This document shows positions 26,265 through 36,309 of a stretch of 64,000 nucleotides of DNA, in pieces; position 1 is the stretch's first letter, and each line of letters begins with the position of its first letter. This DNA comes from Ophioceras dolichostomum (taxonomy: Eukaryota; Ascomycota; Sordariomycetes; Magnaporthales; Ophioceraceae): NCBI GenBank assembly GCA_003049485.1, contig PYST01000191.1, positions 1 to 64,000 of the forward strand, written 5' to 3'. The position numbers were made by a program, and so were the translations under genes. The notes under the pieces are model-generated. The model did no database searches, was not told where the DNA came from, and was given only the letters and a program-made list of their open reading frames with translations.

Positions 26265-27174
26265 CTAGCTCCTCAGAGCCTCCAACCTGTTCCGCATCTG
26301 GTCCATCATCGCCTCCGTATCCTCCTCCTCCTCCTCCTGCTCCGGCGCCGCGGCGACCGCCGGCTCCTGCGTCGTGACCGGCGTCGTCGTGGGCATCTTT
26401 CCGGTGGTCGCCATACGATCCTTCAATATCTCGCCCAGCACCTTGTCGACCTCGCCCTCGGCCTCTTCTTCTTCGTACTCCCCCAGCCCGTCCTCGGGCA
26501 GCACGTCCCCGACCATCTCCTCGATGATACCCGCCTTCATCAGCTCGACCGACAGCCCCTCCATCGTCCTCGCCAGCTCGGGCAGTCGGGTCAGCGAGTT
26601 GACGTCTCGCATCACCCCGACGCTGGCCTTGATGCTGCCCTCGATCTTGCGCATCGCGAACGCCTCGTTGACCTGCATCTGCACGCTGCTGAGCTGCGCC
26701 TTCGCCGTCACGAGCCGCGCGGACGTCCGCCTCGTGCGGACGAGCTCGCGCGCGAAGTCGCGGACCTCCTTGCGGGCCTGCGAGGCCCGGGTCGGGTCGC
26801 GGCTCGCGCGCTTGTCGGCCTGGACGATGAGGGCCTTGGTGCGGGCTTCGACTTGCTTGAGGTGCGCGATGTCGCGGTCGAGCTTGCGGCCGTTGGTGCG
26901 GATGAGGGCGTTGCACTTCCGGAGCTGGTGGTTTTGGGGATGGTTCGTTTGCTAGTTAGCAAGAGGACTAATAGTAGCAGATGGCGGTAGGGATGAGGAG
27001 CGTGGGGTTCTGATCGCTGAAGCAACCATGGACAGAGATGTAGGAGGATGCGTGGCTGTTGATGGCGATTGTGGTGATGCTGACAAGGCTGGTTTGGGGG
27101 GGAGGATGGAAACGTAGAAGGTGTACCTGAGCCTGCGGATCCGGCTTCACAAACAGTGCCTTGAGGCTCTCCAT
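26265..27174 (-). CDS. VPS24: ESCRT-III subunit Vps24/CHMP3
   Basis: Two exons, 27174-27127 and 26924-26265, joined across a 202-nt intron in phase 0; 235 residues, the usual family size. The product polymerises with Snf7 and Vps2 on endosomal membranes to bud and cut vesicles into multivesicular bodies and is recycled by Vps4. The N-terminus MESLKALFVKPDPQAQ followed by LRKCNALIRTNGRKLDRDI is the basic helix-1 region of Vps24, and the core SVQMQVNEAFAMRKIEGSIK is highly typical. The acidic linker ends in a Glu run and a C-terminal MIM1-like RLEALRS that would bind the Vps4 MIT domain. It is divergent from the p23 gene. The first exon codes only 16 residues, so a plain open-frame scan finds a truncated protein. 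Confidence 0.93.
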
Positions 27175-28263
27175 CGTGGCGGCGGAGAAGAGATCAGTCG
27201 AGGTAGTTTAGGGCGAGATCACCAGCGACGTTGGATGCTCTGGGAAGTAGTTGATGATGATGCTTGTTGACCCTCGTCGAGCGGGTAAATTGAGGTGACG
27301 TCGCCCGTCAGGCTGGAGCGGCTTATCGTGGTGGCGTCAAGCGGTATCAACCAGGCCTCAATCGCTGCCTCTCAGGTGCGCCCACAATGCGTTTAGCGCT
27401 TAGCGGCCCCTGGAGCGGGGAAGCTCCTTCTACCGAACGCCCTGCGCTCTCTCAGCCCTGCCTGTCTGGGGCTCCGAACACACAATGGCATTCAGTCCTT
27501 TGTGCTGGAACTACCAGATAATTGGGCTCGTTCTCACTGCGGTAGTAGTCGTACTTCCGTACTTTTTGTTCCTCGGCCTCGTCCCTCGTATAACGTCAAA
27601 TGAGAGGGCCGATTTGTGGCTAACGATCTTGCGTCTCGAACCTTGTAGTGGTGGAATGAAATGGGTCTGTGGATTCGATGGAGGGCCCTTCCGCTTTGAA
27701 TGAGCGGCGCAAATATGATCATCACCCAGCTTTAGAGAAGTCTATAGACGACTCGCGAAGACGAAGACTACGCCAAGTCTTACGTATAGCAGGATGCTCT
27801 TTCTGCTATAAAGCGGGAATTTTTTGGAGTTTCGAGTGGCTAAAAAGTTGATGATCGGTATCACCCCGCCTGTCGTCAGCTCAGCCCTGCCCCTGCCCGC
27901 CTGCCTGGAAATCTTTAGGTTTCTTGGAGCTTCCACAGTGGTCTGTGGGCCCGTGCTACTGGCAAGGCAGTGCAGCCTCACTACAAGTCTTCATCACACA
28001 AAGCTCCATCACCACAAATTCTGGCAGCACTCCCTCCCCCCGCTCATTTGTTTTTGTTGCTAGGCACCACAACACAACAAAACCTCTCGCGATATCTGAG
28101 CTTGCCTTTCCCGTGCTGCTGCTTCCCCTTTTTTCTTGTACGCAAGCTTTTCAATTTTTCGCCCTTGGCTTTTTTAGCCCCTCTTCTCGAGTCTTCGCCG
28201 CCAACGGAGCCCCGCTAACCGGAGACACTACCTAGGTCTCACACACATCCACAAACGAACACG
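27175..28263. other. Divergent promoter interval between VPS24 and the p23 gene
   Basis: 1.09 kb without a supported gene. It holds a heat-shock-element-like site at 27921-27933 and CT-rich stretches just upstream of the p23 start. Confidence 0.6.
27921..27933. promoter_or_regulatory. Three-unit heat-shock-element-like site
   Basis: TTC-tt-GGA-gc-TTC: three units in correct alternating 5-bp phase, with one mismatch in the central GAA unit. It lies about 330 bp upstream of the p23 start codon. Hsf1 is known to drive Hsp90 co-chaperone genes in yeast; binding here is inferred. Confidence 0.4.
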
Positions 28264-29657
28264 ATGGCGACAGGTTTGACTCCGGAGGGTAAGTTTTTTG
28301 CCTTTTCGCCGATCCCTAGATTATGCTCTACCTTCAAGCATACGTGTAATGGGGGGGTTTTGCGCTGGACACCGCGTCTGCGATGTCACGATGCTTCGCC
28401 TTTGCTCGCGTCCCCGCCTTTTGCTGCCTGCGCCGGCTCGTTGCCTGAGCCGCCCTAGGAGGCGACGGGCGGAGCCTGCCGCTGCGCGATCCGCTCCACC
28501 GCCGTCCGTCTGCCTCATGCAACGTGCCGAATCTCGAAGTAAAAGAAAGCCAAACAGAAAGAAACCAAAGAAGCTAACAATGTGTCCCCCGAACCAACCA
28601 AAACACAGTCCTCTGGGCCCAGCGCTCATCCAAGGTCGACGCCTCCAAGAACTTCGTCTACCTGACCATCTCTGTCCCGGACGTGCCGGCGGAGAAGCTG
28701 AAGCTGGACCTCAAGCCCGAGGGCCTGACGTTCACGGGCTACTCGGAGACGCTTAAGAAGGATTACCACGTGGAACTCGAGTTCTACGCCGAGATCGACC
28801 CGGCGGAGAGCAAGACGCACCACACGTCCAAGAACATCGAGCTGAAGCTGCAGAAGAAGGAGCTCAAGGAGGAGTACTGGCCGCGCCTCCTCAAGGAGTC
28901 TAAGAAGCTCCACTTCCTCAAGACCGACTTCGACAAGTGGGTCGACGAGGACGAGCAGAACGAGGCGGCCGAAGAGGACTTCTCCAACTTCGGCGGCATG
29001 GGTAAGTAAAACTGGACCCCTATCAGTCTCCTTCCGTCTCCTCTAGTCTCCGTCCGGCGGATCGGGGGAGCTGGATGAACCCCTTCTGTCTATGGTTTCT
29101 TTCTCTGGAAGGATTTCATTGTTTCCTACTCCCTCCCCAACAAAATCTCTATGCTCTAGAAACTTATCATTCTCGTCTCAACTTTCAGGAGGAATGCCGG
29201 GCATGGGCGGCATGGGCGGTATGGGTATGTGTCGACCGTGATCACACATCTGGCCACAGCCTCCGCGGAGACGGAACGAGGATATGGATCAACTCGGCGT
29301 CCTCCCGCTTCCGCTGTGCCTCCCCGCATCCTAAAATCGGGGGAATCGTCTCCAGTAAAGCAGGGGTCGATAGGATTAAGTGGGAAGAATAAGCATAAAC
29401 AAACCTAGGTACTAACCAAATCCTCACTCCTTACAGGCAACGATTTTGGTGGTATCGACTTCTCCAAGCTCGGAGGCGGCGCTGGCCTGCCCGGCGGCGA
29501 CGAGGAGGAGGAGGAGGAGGATGATGACGAGGAGGGCGACAACGACGACGACATGCCCGCCCTGGAGGACGCGGATGACGAAGAGGCGGCCGGCGAGAAG
29601 GACGCATCTGACGCCAGCAAGGGCGCCGACGCCGACGCCAAGCCCGCCGCCGCCTGA
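28264..29657 (+). CDS. SBA1: Hsp90 co-chaperone p23/Sba1 (Wos2-like)
   Basis: Four exons: 28264-28288, 28609-29001, 29189-29224, 29437-29657; all introns are phase 1; 224 residues. p23 binds ATP-bound Hsp90, slows its ATPase and stabilises client complexes in cytosol and nucleus. After MATGLTPE the CS domain runs from ~9 to ~120 (VLWAQRSSKVDASKNFVYLT, LKFEG-type strand KPEGLTFTGYSETLKKDYHV, and the diagnostic YWPRLLKESKKLHFLKTDFD with KW). The tail has GGM repeats and then a long acidic Glu/Asp run, as in fungal p23 proteins. Exon 3 is only 36 nt and codes the GGM repeat; because it is flanked by two phase-1 introns it can be skipped in frame. The first intron (320 nt) has a GCTAAC branch site. 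YRA1 lies convergent downstream. Confidence 0.93.
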
Positions 29658-30936
29658 GCTCGATCATTTTTTCCACTTCGCCCCCCGCCTGTGCCGTCCA
29701 GGAGGATGTCCAGCGCGCATCTCGGATGGTTCCTTTGAGAGCATTCCCAAATATGTCATATCAGCGACTAATTGGACGGGGGGCGCCATGAGTTCGGTTT
29801 CTTCATTTTGCTCTTCTTTTCTTTCTTAGTTACTTCACTTTTTGCCTTCTCGTCTATTTGTTGGCGCTGGTCTGGTAATGAAACTGCGGGACCGCCCGCC
29901 CGCGCAGTACCTCAGGGATCCGAAGAGAGGCTGGAGAGAAATATTAAGAGAAAAGCAAAACAAATACCATACACTTTGACCTCAACTCCCTTGTTCATCC
30001 CTTTGTCACCCCAGGATTCCCCGGCCGTGGCCGAGACGAGCAGAGGTTCTATTGCCTCCCCTCATGTCGACCGACGCTAGAAGCACCCTATACTCTTTCT
30101 GAGCGTTCTCCCCCCCATCGACGGTGGTGTCTAGCAATCTCTAGTCTAGATGATAGTTACGTATCCGGCGTGAATCATCCTGTTGCTCTACAGCATTCTT
30201 CTTCGTCCGTCGTGTCTTACTCGGGCATACAGGTCCCTCTCAGTCTCGAGACTCTTTCTCACGGGCTCACTCTCCGTGCCGCTACACCTTTGGGTGTCGG
30301 TAAATTCTGGGCGAGGTAAATGACCATATCACTGGAGAAGTTATCTATGTCGTTACACGGTAATTTGCGACAACACAGCCATTCTTCAACCATGGGTTCC
30401 GGCCTAGGACCGACTTGGAGCTGCTCAGAACCGTGAGATCAGCTGTTCTTTTCAGTATGTAGTCGGCTTGTGTTCACATGTTGTACCATAGAGAAGCAAT
30501 TCTGCCCACCGGAACACATCAGAGTACAGAGGTTGCGCAAATCAAGACGTGTCATTGTAGCGATAGCCTACGGCTAGTGAACCTTGTAAAAAAGCGAGGC
30601 CCTCCCTTCTAGGGGATCGATCTATTCATACATACATGGGTTGTGTGTTGCCGGCCTGTCCGTCCTGAGGCCAAAAAGTGAAAAGGGCAGTGGAAAGCGA
30701 ACGCGAAAGGGGCCAATCTGGTGATGAGTCGCAAAAAAAGTCCGACTCTGGTCGGAGAATAACAGACCAAACGAAGAAAATAAAACAATTTCCTCCTGAG
30801 GTTACCCTCATTTCCCTCATGCTAGCTATCGAACTAGGCTGCAATGAAAGGTAAAGATGAAGGATGACCTTCTTGGCTATGTCCTGAACAAACCCGCCAA
30901 GTTCTATGACATCAACACCGGGATATGGACGCTGAT
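29658..30936. other. Convergent intergenic interval, p23 and YRA1 3' ends
   Basis: 1.28 kb that should hold both 3' untranslated regions. I see no coding gene in it. Confidence 0.5.
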
Positions 30937-32827
30937 TTACAGGATCTCATCCTCCATGGGGGCATCGGCCGCAGCCGCAGCCGGGGCAGCAGAGTTGGCA
31001 GCATCGGGGTTAGCCTGGGCATTGTTGTTCTCGAAGTAGTCGGCCATCTCCGAGTCGAGCTCCTCGGCCGTCTTCTTGGCCGGGCGGGCGTTGCGGCCAC
31101 GGCGAGGGGCGTTCTTCTTGCCACCCTTGGGACCGGCGGCGCTCTTGTCAGCCGCAGCGGACTTGGGCTGGGCCTTCGCCGCATTCTTGGGCTGAGACAC
31201 GCGGTCGCTCAGAGCCGCAGGCTGCGGGATCTGGTCGGCCGACGAGACAACAACCTCAACCTAGCGTCCCTGAGTGTTAGCAGTGTTTCTGAAATGGGCA
31301 TCATGCATGGAACACGGCTTGAGGAAGGAGCTTGTACGAACCTTGACGGGCCGGTTGTCGATCAGCAGGCCGTTCAGCCGCTGGAAAGCCTTAGTAGCTC
31401 CATCGGCGTGAGAGAAGATCACCGTGGCAATACCACGGCTGACCTGGTTGGGGCCGTAGTTGATCTCGACCTTATGGACCGGTCCAATGTCTTGCTCGAA
31501 GTAGTCCTACGAGGTCGTTAGCATTTCCGAAAGTGCCGAGAATCGGATCGTCCAAAACGTTCGTATGCGCGCAACCGCTCGATAATCGATTCGTCTCCCC
31601 TCGTCGTCTTCCACAGGTGCGGTCGGGGGAACCGAGAAAGAAAGCTGCACCAGCCGCTTCGAGCCTGTCCGAATGACGCGCAGTACGCATTGAAGCGGGT
31701 TCCATGCCTCCACGGGAGGATCTGCAGCTGGTACGCAGGAATGACAGTTCTGGTCTTGGGCTTGTTAAGTCCGAGACATTCCGGGAGCCGTCACCCCCAG
31801 AGCAATCGATATCCGAACCCTCGAAAGACCCCCCAGAAAACACCAACACAGAGGAGCTTTCACCACCCCCTGCACGTCGTTCCACGAGATTCGGCGAGGC
31901 CCCACCCAACAATAGGAGAGGTCTTGCCAGACGAATGCGCCGGCCGATGTCGACTAAACTCTTCACACGTAGAGAAATGGATCGATGCCCAGATGCGTGC
32001 GCTTGCTAGGAAGCGCGAGCGTCTGCGCATGCAGCGCACTCTTGCGTTTGCCTTTTCCCTTGCAGGTCTTTAGACTTCGGTGACCAGCCGTAAGTCACTG
32101 ACCGCTACGCAGAACCGCCCGAGACTGAGTCTGGGGAAATTGCAGATGCCCAAAGCCTTGTTCTTTTCCGTTGTTTTGTCGGCGATGACCGATCTGGTTG
32201 GGGTGCTTGCCAGGCAGCCGCCAAACGCAGTGGTGCTGATGCGCGACACGGAGAAAGTGCTCAAACTTCCCATCTGCATGACGATTGGTGGTCGTCATTT
32301 GCTTGCAGAGTGTGCGGGAAGGAGTCTAGGCCGATCCAGGCGCTATGAAAGCAGCCATGGGGGACAGGGAATGGTGGGACAACGGTGACCGAATATGCGA
32401 CGAGGACGTTCACGGGTTGTATCGTCGGGAAATATGCGACGTAGGTGTCCACGAAAATCGCAAAGCCAAGCGGCCTCGGCGATAACATACCTTGATCTGC
32501 TTCTCGGACACGTCCTTGGGCTGAACTGAATGTTAGTCTAGCTGGAGGCAATGGAGGAGTTGGTCTTGACACAGAGTGGGAGTTGAGACCACTTACCATG
32601 TTGCTCACAACAATCTTGCTCTTGCCAGTGGCTCCGCGTCCCTTGGCGGGCTGGGTCTTGGCAGTGGTGCTGCGAGTGGCCCGGGTGGCCTTCTGGATGC
32701 CGCCAGCAGGAGCCTGCGGAGCAGGCCGCCCGGACGAGCGGCGGTTGCGGTATCCCTTCGAGCCGGCAGTGCGGCGCTGGGAGGAGAGAATCTCATCCAG
32801 AGACTTGTCAAGCTTGCCGGACGACAT
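30937..32827 (-). CDS. YRA1: mRNA export adaptor Yra1/ALYREF (S. pombe Mlo3 type)
   Basis: Four exons: 32827-32597, 32520-32491 (30 nt), 31506-31342, 31260-30937; all junctions are phase 0; 249 residues. The protein links transcribing mRNPs to the Mex67-Mtr2 export receptor and is handed over by the helicase Sub2/UAP56. The N-terminal UAP56-binding motif LDKSLDEILSS (residues 6-16) is followed by an Arg/Gly/Pro-rich linker. The RRM starts at ~71 with RNP2 IVVSNM, continues PKDVSEKQIK-DYFEQDIGPV, and has the RNP1-region strand RGIATVIFS. A Lys/Ala-rich tail ends with the second UAP56-binding motif ELDSEMADYFENN. Intron 3 is 984 nt, by far the longest in the window. The short exon 2 codes PKDVSEKQIK, the start of RRM helix 1, so it cannot be dropped without breaking the fold. 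Confidence 0.93.
31507..32490 (-). other. Outsized third intron of YRA1
   Basis: 984 nt, GTATGT donor at 32490 and TCGTAG acceptor at 31507, in a genome where most introns here are 70-200 nt. Open frames inside it (for example 31472-31966 minus) carry no recognisable motif. In S. cerevisiae the single long YRA1 intron mediates negative autoregulation; a like role here is inferred. Confidence 0.7.
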
Positions 32828-34001
32828 CTTGAGACTGGTTTGTTGGGTGCTGGAAGAGTGGTTTGGCTGGTTGGTCGAAAACCGATAAAATAGCAGACCA
32901 ACTAGGATGCCGACGAAGGCAAAGAGGAGAAGCTTGGTTTGGCGCGTCGTGAAAGAAGGGGGGTGTGCAGTAGACTTTTGTCTTTGGCGGTTTTTGTTCG
33001 AAGGAGAGGCGATTATGTGATGAAGTGACGGCGATCTTGTGGTGTTGCAACGTGTGGACGACGAGGCAACAACAACGTCTGGTCTGAGACGCGGATCGAG
33101 TGGAAGGCGAAGAGAATATTAAAAGATGTGAAGAAATGGCGAGAATGGCGGAAGCGGCTACCAAAGTTGGATAGGCAGCCCGGGGAAGAGAAGTAGACGG
33201 AGAAAGAAGAATACGGTCTTGATTGTTGAGAGTTGGTTGTTGGTAGAGTGGGTGGTGGATTGAGGAAAAAATGAAAGCGGGAGGGCGAAGCCTTTTTGGA
33301 AGAGCGCGCTAGTTGGGCTGAGTGGTTTCTCAAAGTTGGCGCTAGTCCCGTTTGGGGTGAAGGAGTCACATTGAGAATAGGATGTGGGGCCCATTGACAG
33401 GCCGCTGCCATTGATGCGACGATTTATTCACGGCACTTGCCAGCTGGCAGGCCCCAGTTGGACTTGAATTCACACGGCAACGACCCAAACAGCTCGACGT
33501 CATTCTGCAAGAGCAAACACAATACGAAAAGAACTTGAAGCAATTCAGTTGAGTGAAATTTGTCTAAGACTGGCGGCACGTAAGAGGTCGCGGTCCCCTC
33601 CCTGATAGGTGCTCAGAAAGGAGGGAACGGATGGGAGACATGGCAAATAGGTACTTTTCCGACGTGGGAAGCTATGTCGTTGAATGGCTGGCTTTCTCTG
33701 CTAGGTGATGCGCATCTGCGAAGGACAGTCATAAGGTTTGTTGTGTCTGCTTTCGTAAAAAGACCGCGACGCCACAGCATACCGCATCCCGGTCTCGCCG
33801 TGATAGTGGTGCTTAGCAAAATCGCTGGTATCATATCCGTCCCAAATGTCTCCCTTGGCTCGACGAGTGCGGCTGCCATCGTCCGCCGCTCGTTACACCG
33901 ATCTTCATGCCTAACAGCCATTCTGACCCATTCTGACCTCGAGGCCAGCAAACGGCCTCATAGCTCCTCATACATTCCCACAACTATGCTCCCGCCAGTC
34001 G
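32828..34001. other. YRA1 upstream / OST4 downstream region
   Basis: 1.17 kb without a supported coding gene. It should contain the YRA1 promoter and leader (pyrimidine-rich on the minus strand) and the OST4 3' untranslated region. Confidence 0.5.
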
Positions 34002-34175
34002 TCATCTCTGCGCACCCTGCTTCGCGGCTTGAGCCGCTGCTCTCTTCGGTGGTGTCTTCTCGCTCGTCTCCTCTTCGGTGGAGTTTACTTCGACGAAGTG
34101 GTACAACACAATGAGAATCATGGCAGCGGAGCCAAGGAATACGGCGAGTCGGTAGAGGTCGTTGTCTGAAATCAT
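34002..34175 (-). CDS. OST4: Oligosaccharyltransferase subunit Ost4
   Basis: 57-residue protein, ATG at 34175, TGA at 34002. It begins MISDNDLYRLAVFLGSAAM and continues ILIVLYHFVEV. The MISD start, the single hydrophobic helix (~residues 9-29) and the following YH-x-V element match yeast Ost4 (36 residues), which holds Ost3/Ost6 to Stt3 in the ER oligosaccharyltransferase for N-glycosylation. Here a charged then Lys/Ala/Gln tail (STEEETSEKTPPKRAAAQ) makes it about 20 residues longer than the yeast protein. The in-frame ATG further upstream (34478) is not used in this model because it would place a 5'-leader intron and low-quality sequence in the protein. A minimum-length gene finder would miss this gene. 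Confidence 0.88.
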   Translation of the reverse strand: MISDNDLYRLAVFLGSAAMILIVLYHFVEVNSTEEETSEKTPPKRAAAQAAKQGAQR

Positions 34176-34240
34176 CTTGCCTCTCTTTGCTGGATTCGAA
34201 TCGCGGTGACGTCTTTGCGACTGTAGAGGGAGGCGGAAAT

Positions 34241-34319
34241 CTGCAAGGTGCGATTGAGAATGCCTGGGATTAGAAGACAGGGACAAAAGGACGATGAAGT
34301 TTAGCTTATAGACACATAC
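34241..34319 (-). other. Predicted 5'-leader intron of OST4
   Basis: GTATGT donor at 34319, CTAAT branch-like site, CTTGCAG acceptor ending at 34241; 79 nt. It ends 65 nt before the OST4 start codon. Confidence 0.6.
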
Positions 34320-34712
34320 CTTGTGAGCTTGATCCCAGTTGAGGGAAGAGCAGCCAAAGTGGTAGCCTTGGGAGTTTGTGAATGTGTGGAGAGCTTCCTG
34401 CGTGGTGCAGATGCGTCCTCGTTCACCTTGCAAGCATTCTGGCCAGCTTGTCGTGCCAAGGAACCTCGCGCCGTCCATCAGCAGGTGGGCCTAACACGTG
34501 ACCATAGTGGAGGCCGCCGCTTGCTCCCCTCAACAAGGCTCCCCTCGTCATTCTTACAGGCATCCAACCCACATGAAATCCCACTTCAGCCCACCAAGCC
34601 GTACACTCTTTCAACGCCTGACAACGGCCGAGCCTTTCCTGATCTCGACCTCGAGAACCCACGAACAAGACAACCAGAAGCTTCCTAGAGACAGCACGAA
34701 CAGTTACTAATC
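34320..34712. other. Divergent promoter of OST4 and the Tma46-like gene
   Basis: 537 bp separate the two start codons; the 393 bp left after the OST4 leader intron should hold both promoters. No further gene seen. Confidence 0.5.
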
Positions 34713-35969
34713 ATGCCTCCGAAGAAGAACGAAAAGGGCAAGAAGGCCACTGTGGCCAAGGTGGTGGAGGACAAAACCTTCGGCATGAAGAATAAGAAGG
34801 GTGGGGTGGGAAGAAAAGCCGTCGCTCAGATCACGGCACAGGCCAAATCCGGCGGGAGCGCCGAGGAGAAGAGGAAGCAAGCCGAGAAAGACGCCAGGGA
34901 GCGGGAGAAGAAGGCGTCCGAGCAGGCCAAAAAGGAACAGGCCGAACTCCTGAACCGGCCCGCCCAGGTGCAGAAGGTTCCGTTCGGCGTCGACCCCAAG
35001 ACAGTCGTCTGCATATTCTGGAGGAAGGGGAACTGCGAGAAGGGCAATAAGTGCAAGTTCGCGCACGACACATCTGTGGAAAGGAAGACAGAAAAAAGAA
35101 GCTTGTATACGGATACCCGCGCCGAAGAGGAGGAGCAAAAGAAGGCCGAGACCTCGGCCGACTGGGACGAAGAGAAGTTGCGTGCTGTGGTGTCCTCCAA
35201 GAAGGGCAACCAGCGCAACACGACGGATAAGGTCTGCAAGTACTTCATCACGGCAATCGAGGATGGCAAGTACGGCTGGTTCTGGATCTGTCCCAACGGA
35301 GGCGATAAGTGCATGTACAAGCATGCTCTGCCACCAGGGTTAGTTACTCGCCCACTCACAACCTCGACACATCGATACACAACTCGTACCAAGTCATGCA
35401 TACTCATATCATGTTGTTACAATTTTAGGTTCGTCGTCAAGACAAAAGAGGAGAGAGCCCGAGAAAAGGCGCTGTTGGACAAGTCGCCGCTTAAGACACT
35501 CACACTGGAGGAGTTCTTGGAATCAGAGCGGCATAAGCTCACGGGTGCCCTGACGCCAGTCACCCCGGAGTCATTCGCCAAGTGGAAGAAGGAGCGGCTG
35601 GATAAGAAGGCCGCCGAGGAGCAGCTCAGGAAGGCCAAGGAAGAAACAGGCCGCGCCTTGTTCGAGAGCGGCAACTGGAAGATGGACTCGGACTCGGAGG
35701 CTGAGTCGGAGGAAGAGGACGAGGGCGACGACGAGGGCGAAGGAGACGATGCCTGGAATCTCGAGAACATGCGGAAGGAGACTGAGGCCCTTCGACAGAA
35801 GGCTGAGGATGACCGACTCGCAGCACTCGGGAAAACCCAAGAAGCTTCAGAGGATGCGGAGGATGCATACGTCCCAGATGATGTGGATGCTCTAGAAGAT
35901 TCTCCAGCAGAAGAGACCGCAGCGGACTCAGAAAGCCCGGAGCCCATCGACCCGGCCCCAGACACATAG
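34713..35969 (+). CDS. TMA46: Tma46/DFRP1 (ZC3H15) family CCCH protein, partner of Rbg1/DRG1 GTPase
   Basis: Two exons, 34713-35338 and 35429-35969; 388 residues. In yeast Tma46 binds the GTPase Rbg1 and associates with translating ribosomes. The Lys-rich start MPPKKNEKGKKATVAK and coiled-coil Lys/Glu stretch are typical. Two CCCH fingers follow: CX7CX5CX3H (CIFWRKGNCEKGNKCKFAH, ~residues 100-118) and CX17CX6CX3H (from CKYFITAIEDGKYGWFW, ~177-207). The C-terminal DFRP domain contains LTLEEFLESERHKL and FAKWKKERLDKK, then a very acidic tail. The splice joins LPPG to FVVKTKEERA, as expected for the family. The 90-nt intron has no in-frame stop, so reading straight through gives a 418-residue frame. 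Confidence 0.92.
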   Translation: MPPKKNEKGKKATVAKVVEDKTFGMKNKKGGVGRKAVAQITAQAKSGGSAEEKRKQAEKDAREREKKASEQAKKEQAELLNRPAQVQKVPFGVDPKTVVCIFWRKGNCEKGNKCKFAHDTSVERKTEKRSLYTDTRAEEEEQKKAETSADWDEEKLRAVVSSKKGNQRNTTDKVCKYFITAIEDGKYGWFWICPNGGDKCMYKHALPPGLVTRPLTTSTHRYTTRTKSCILISCCYNFRFVVKTKEERAREKALLDKSPLKTLTLEEFLESERHKLTGALTPVTPESFAKWKKERLDKKAAEEQLRKAKEETGRALFESGNWKMDSDSEAESEEEDEGDDEGEGDDAWNLENMRKETEALRQKAEDDRLAALGKTQEASEDAEDAYVPDDVDALEDSPAEETAADSESPEPIDPAPDT

Positions 35970-36309
35970 ATCCCGGCTCGTCTCAAGGGATATCTCATCT
36001 TCAGTGGTCTGCGTGAACGATCGAAAGATGAGGGTTGGACGCCGCCGATGCCGCGCCTTTCCCGCACCATCGCTGTACGCTAGATCAGAGGCAAGCCGTG
36101 GCAGGATCGGGCTTAGGACCTCGACCAGTGATCAGGGCATCGTACTCGGTATATCAAGACCAATGGATTCTGTTCATTTACTCGATATATTCCTGGGTGT
36201 CGACTGGTTATCTCGGCACAAAGATACTTAAAACGCCTTTCCGAATCTTCACGACAGATTGCGTCCCGAACATCGATACGCGTGCCTCATCGCTCAAATG
36301 CCCTTGCCA

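Noticed and set aside
31472..31966. 164-codon open frame on the minus strand
   Set aside because: Lies mainly in the long YRA1 intron, has no motif and overlaps exon 3 in another frame.
34176..34478. N-terminal extension of the OST4 frame to an upstream ATG
   Set aside because: It would translate a predicted 79-nt leader intron and remove the family's MISD start.
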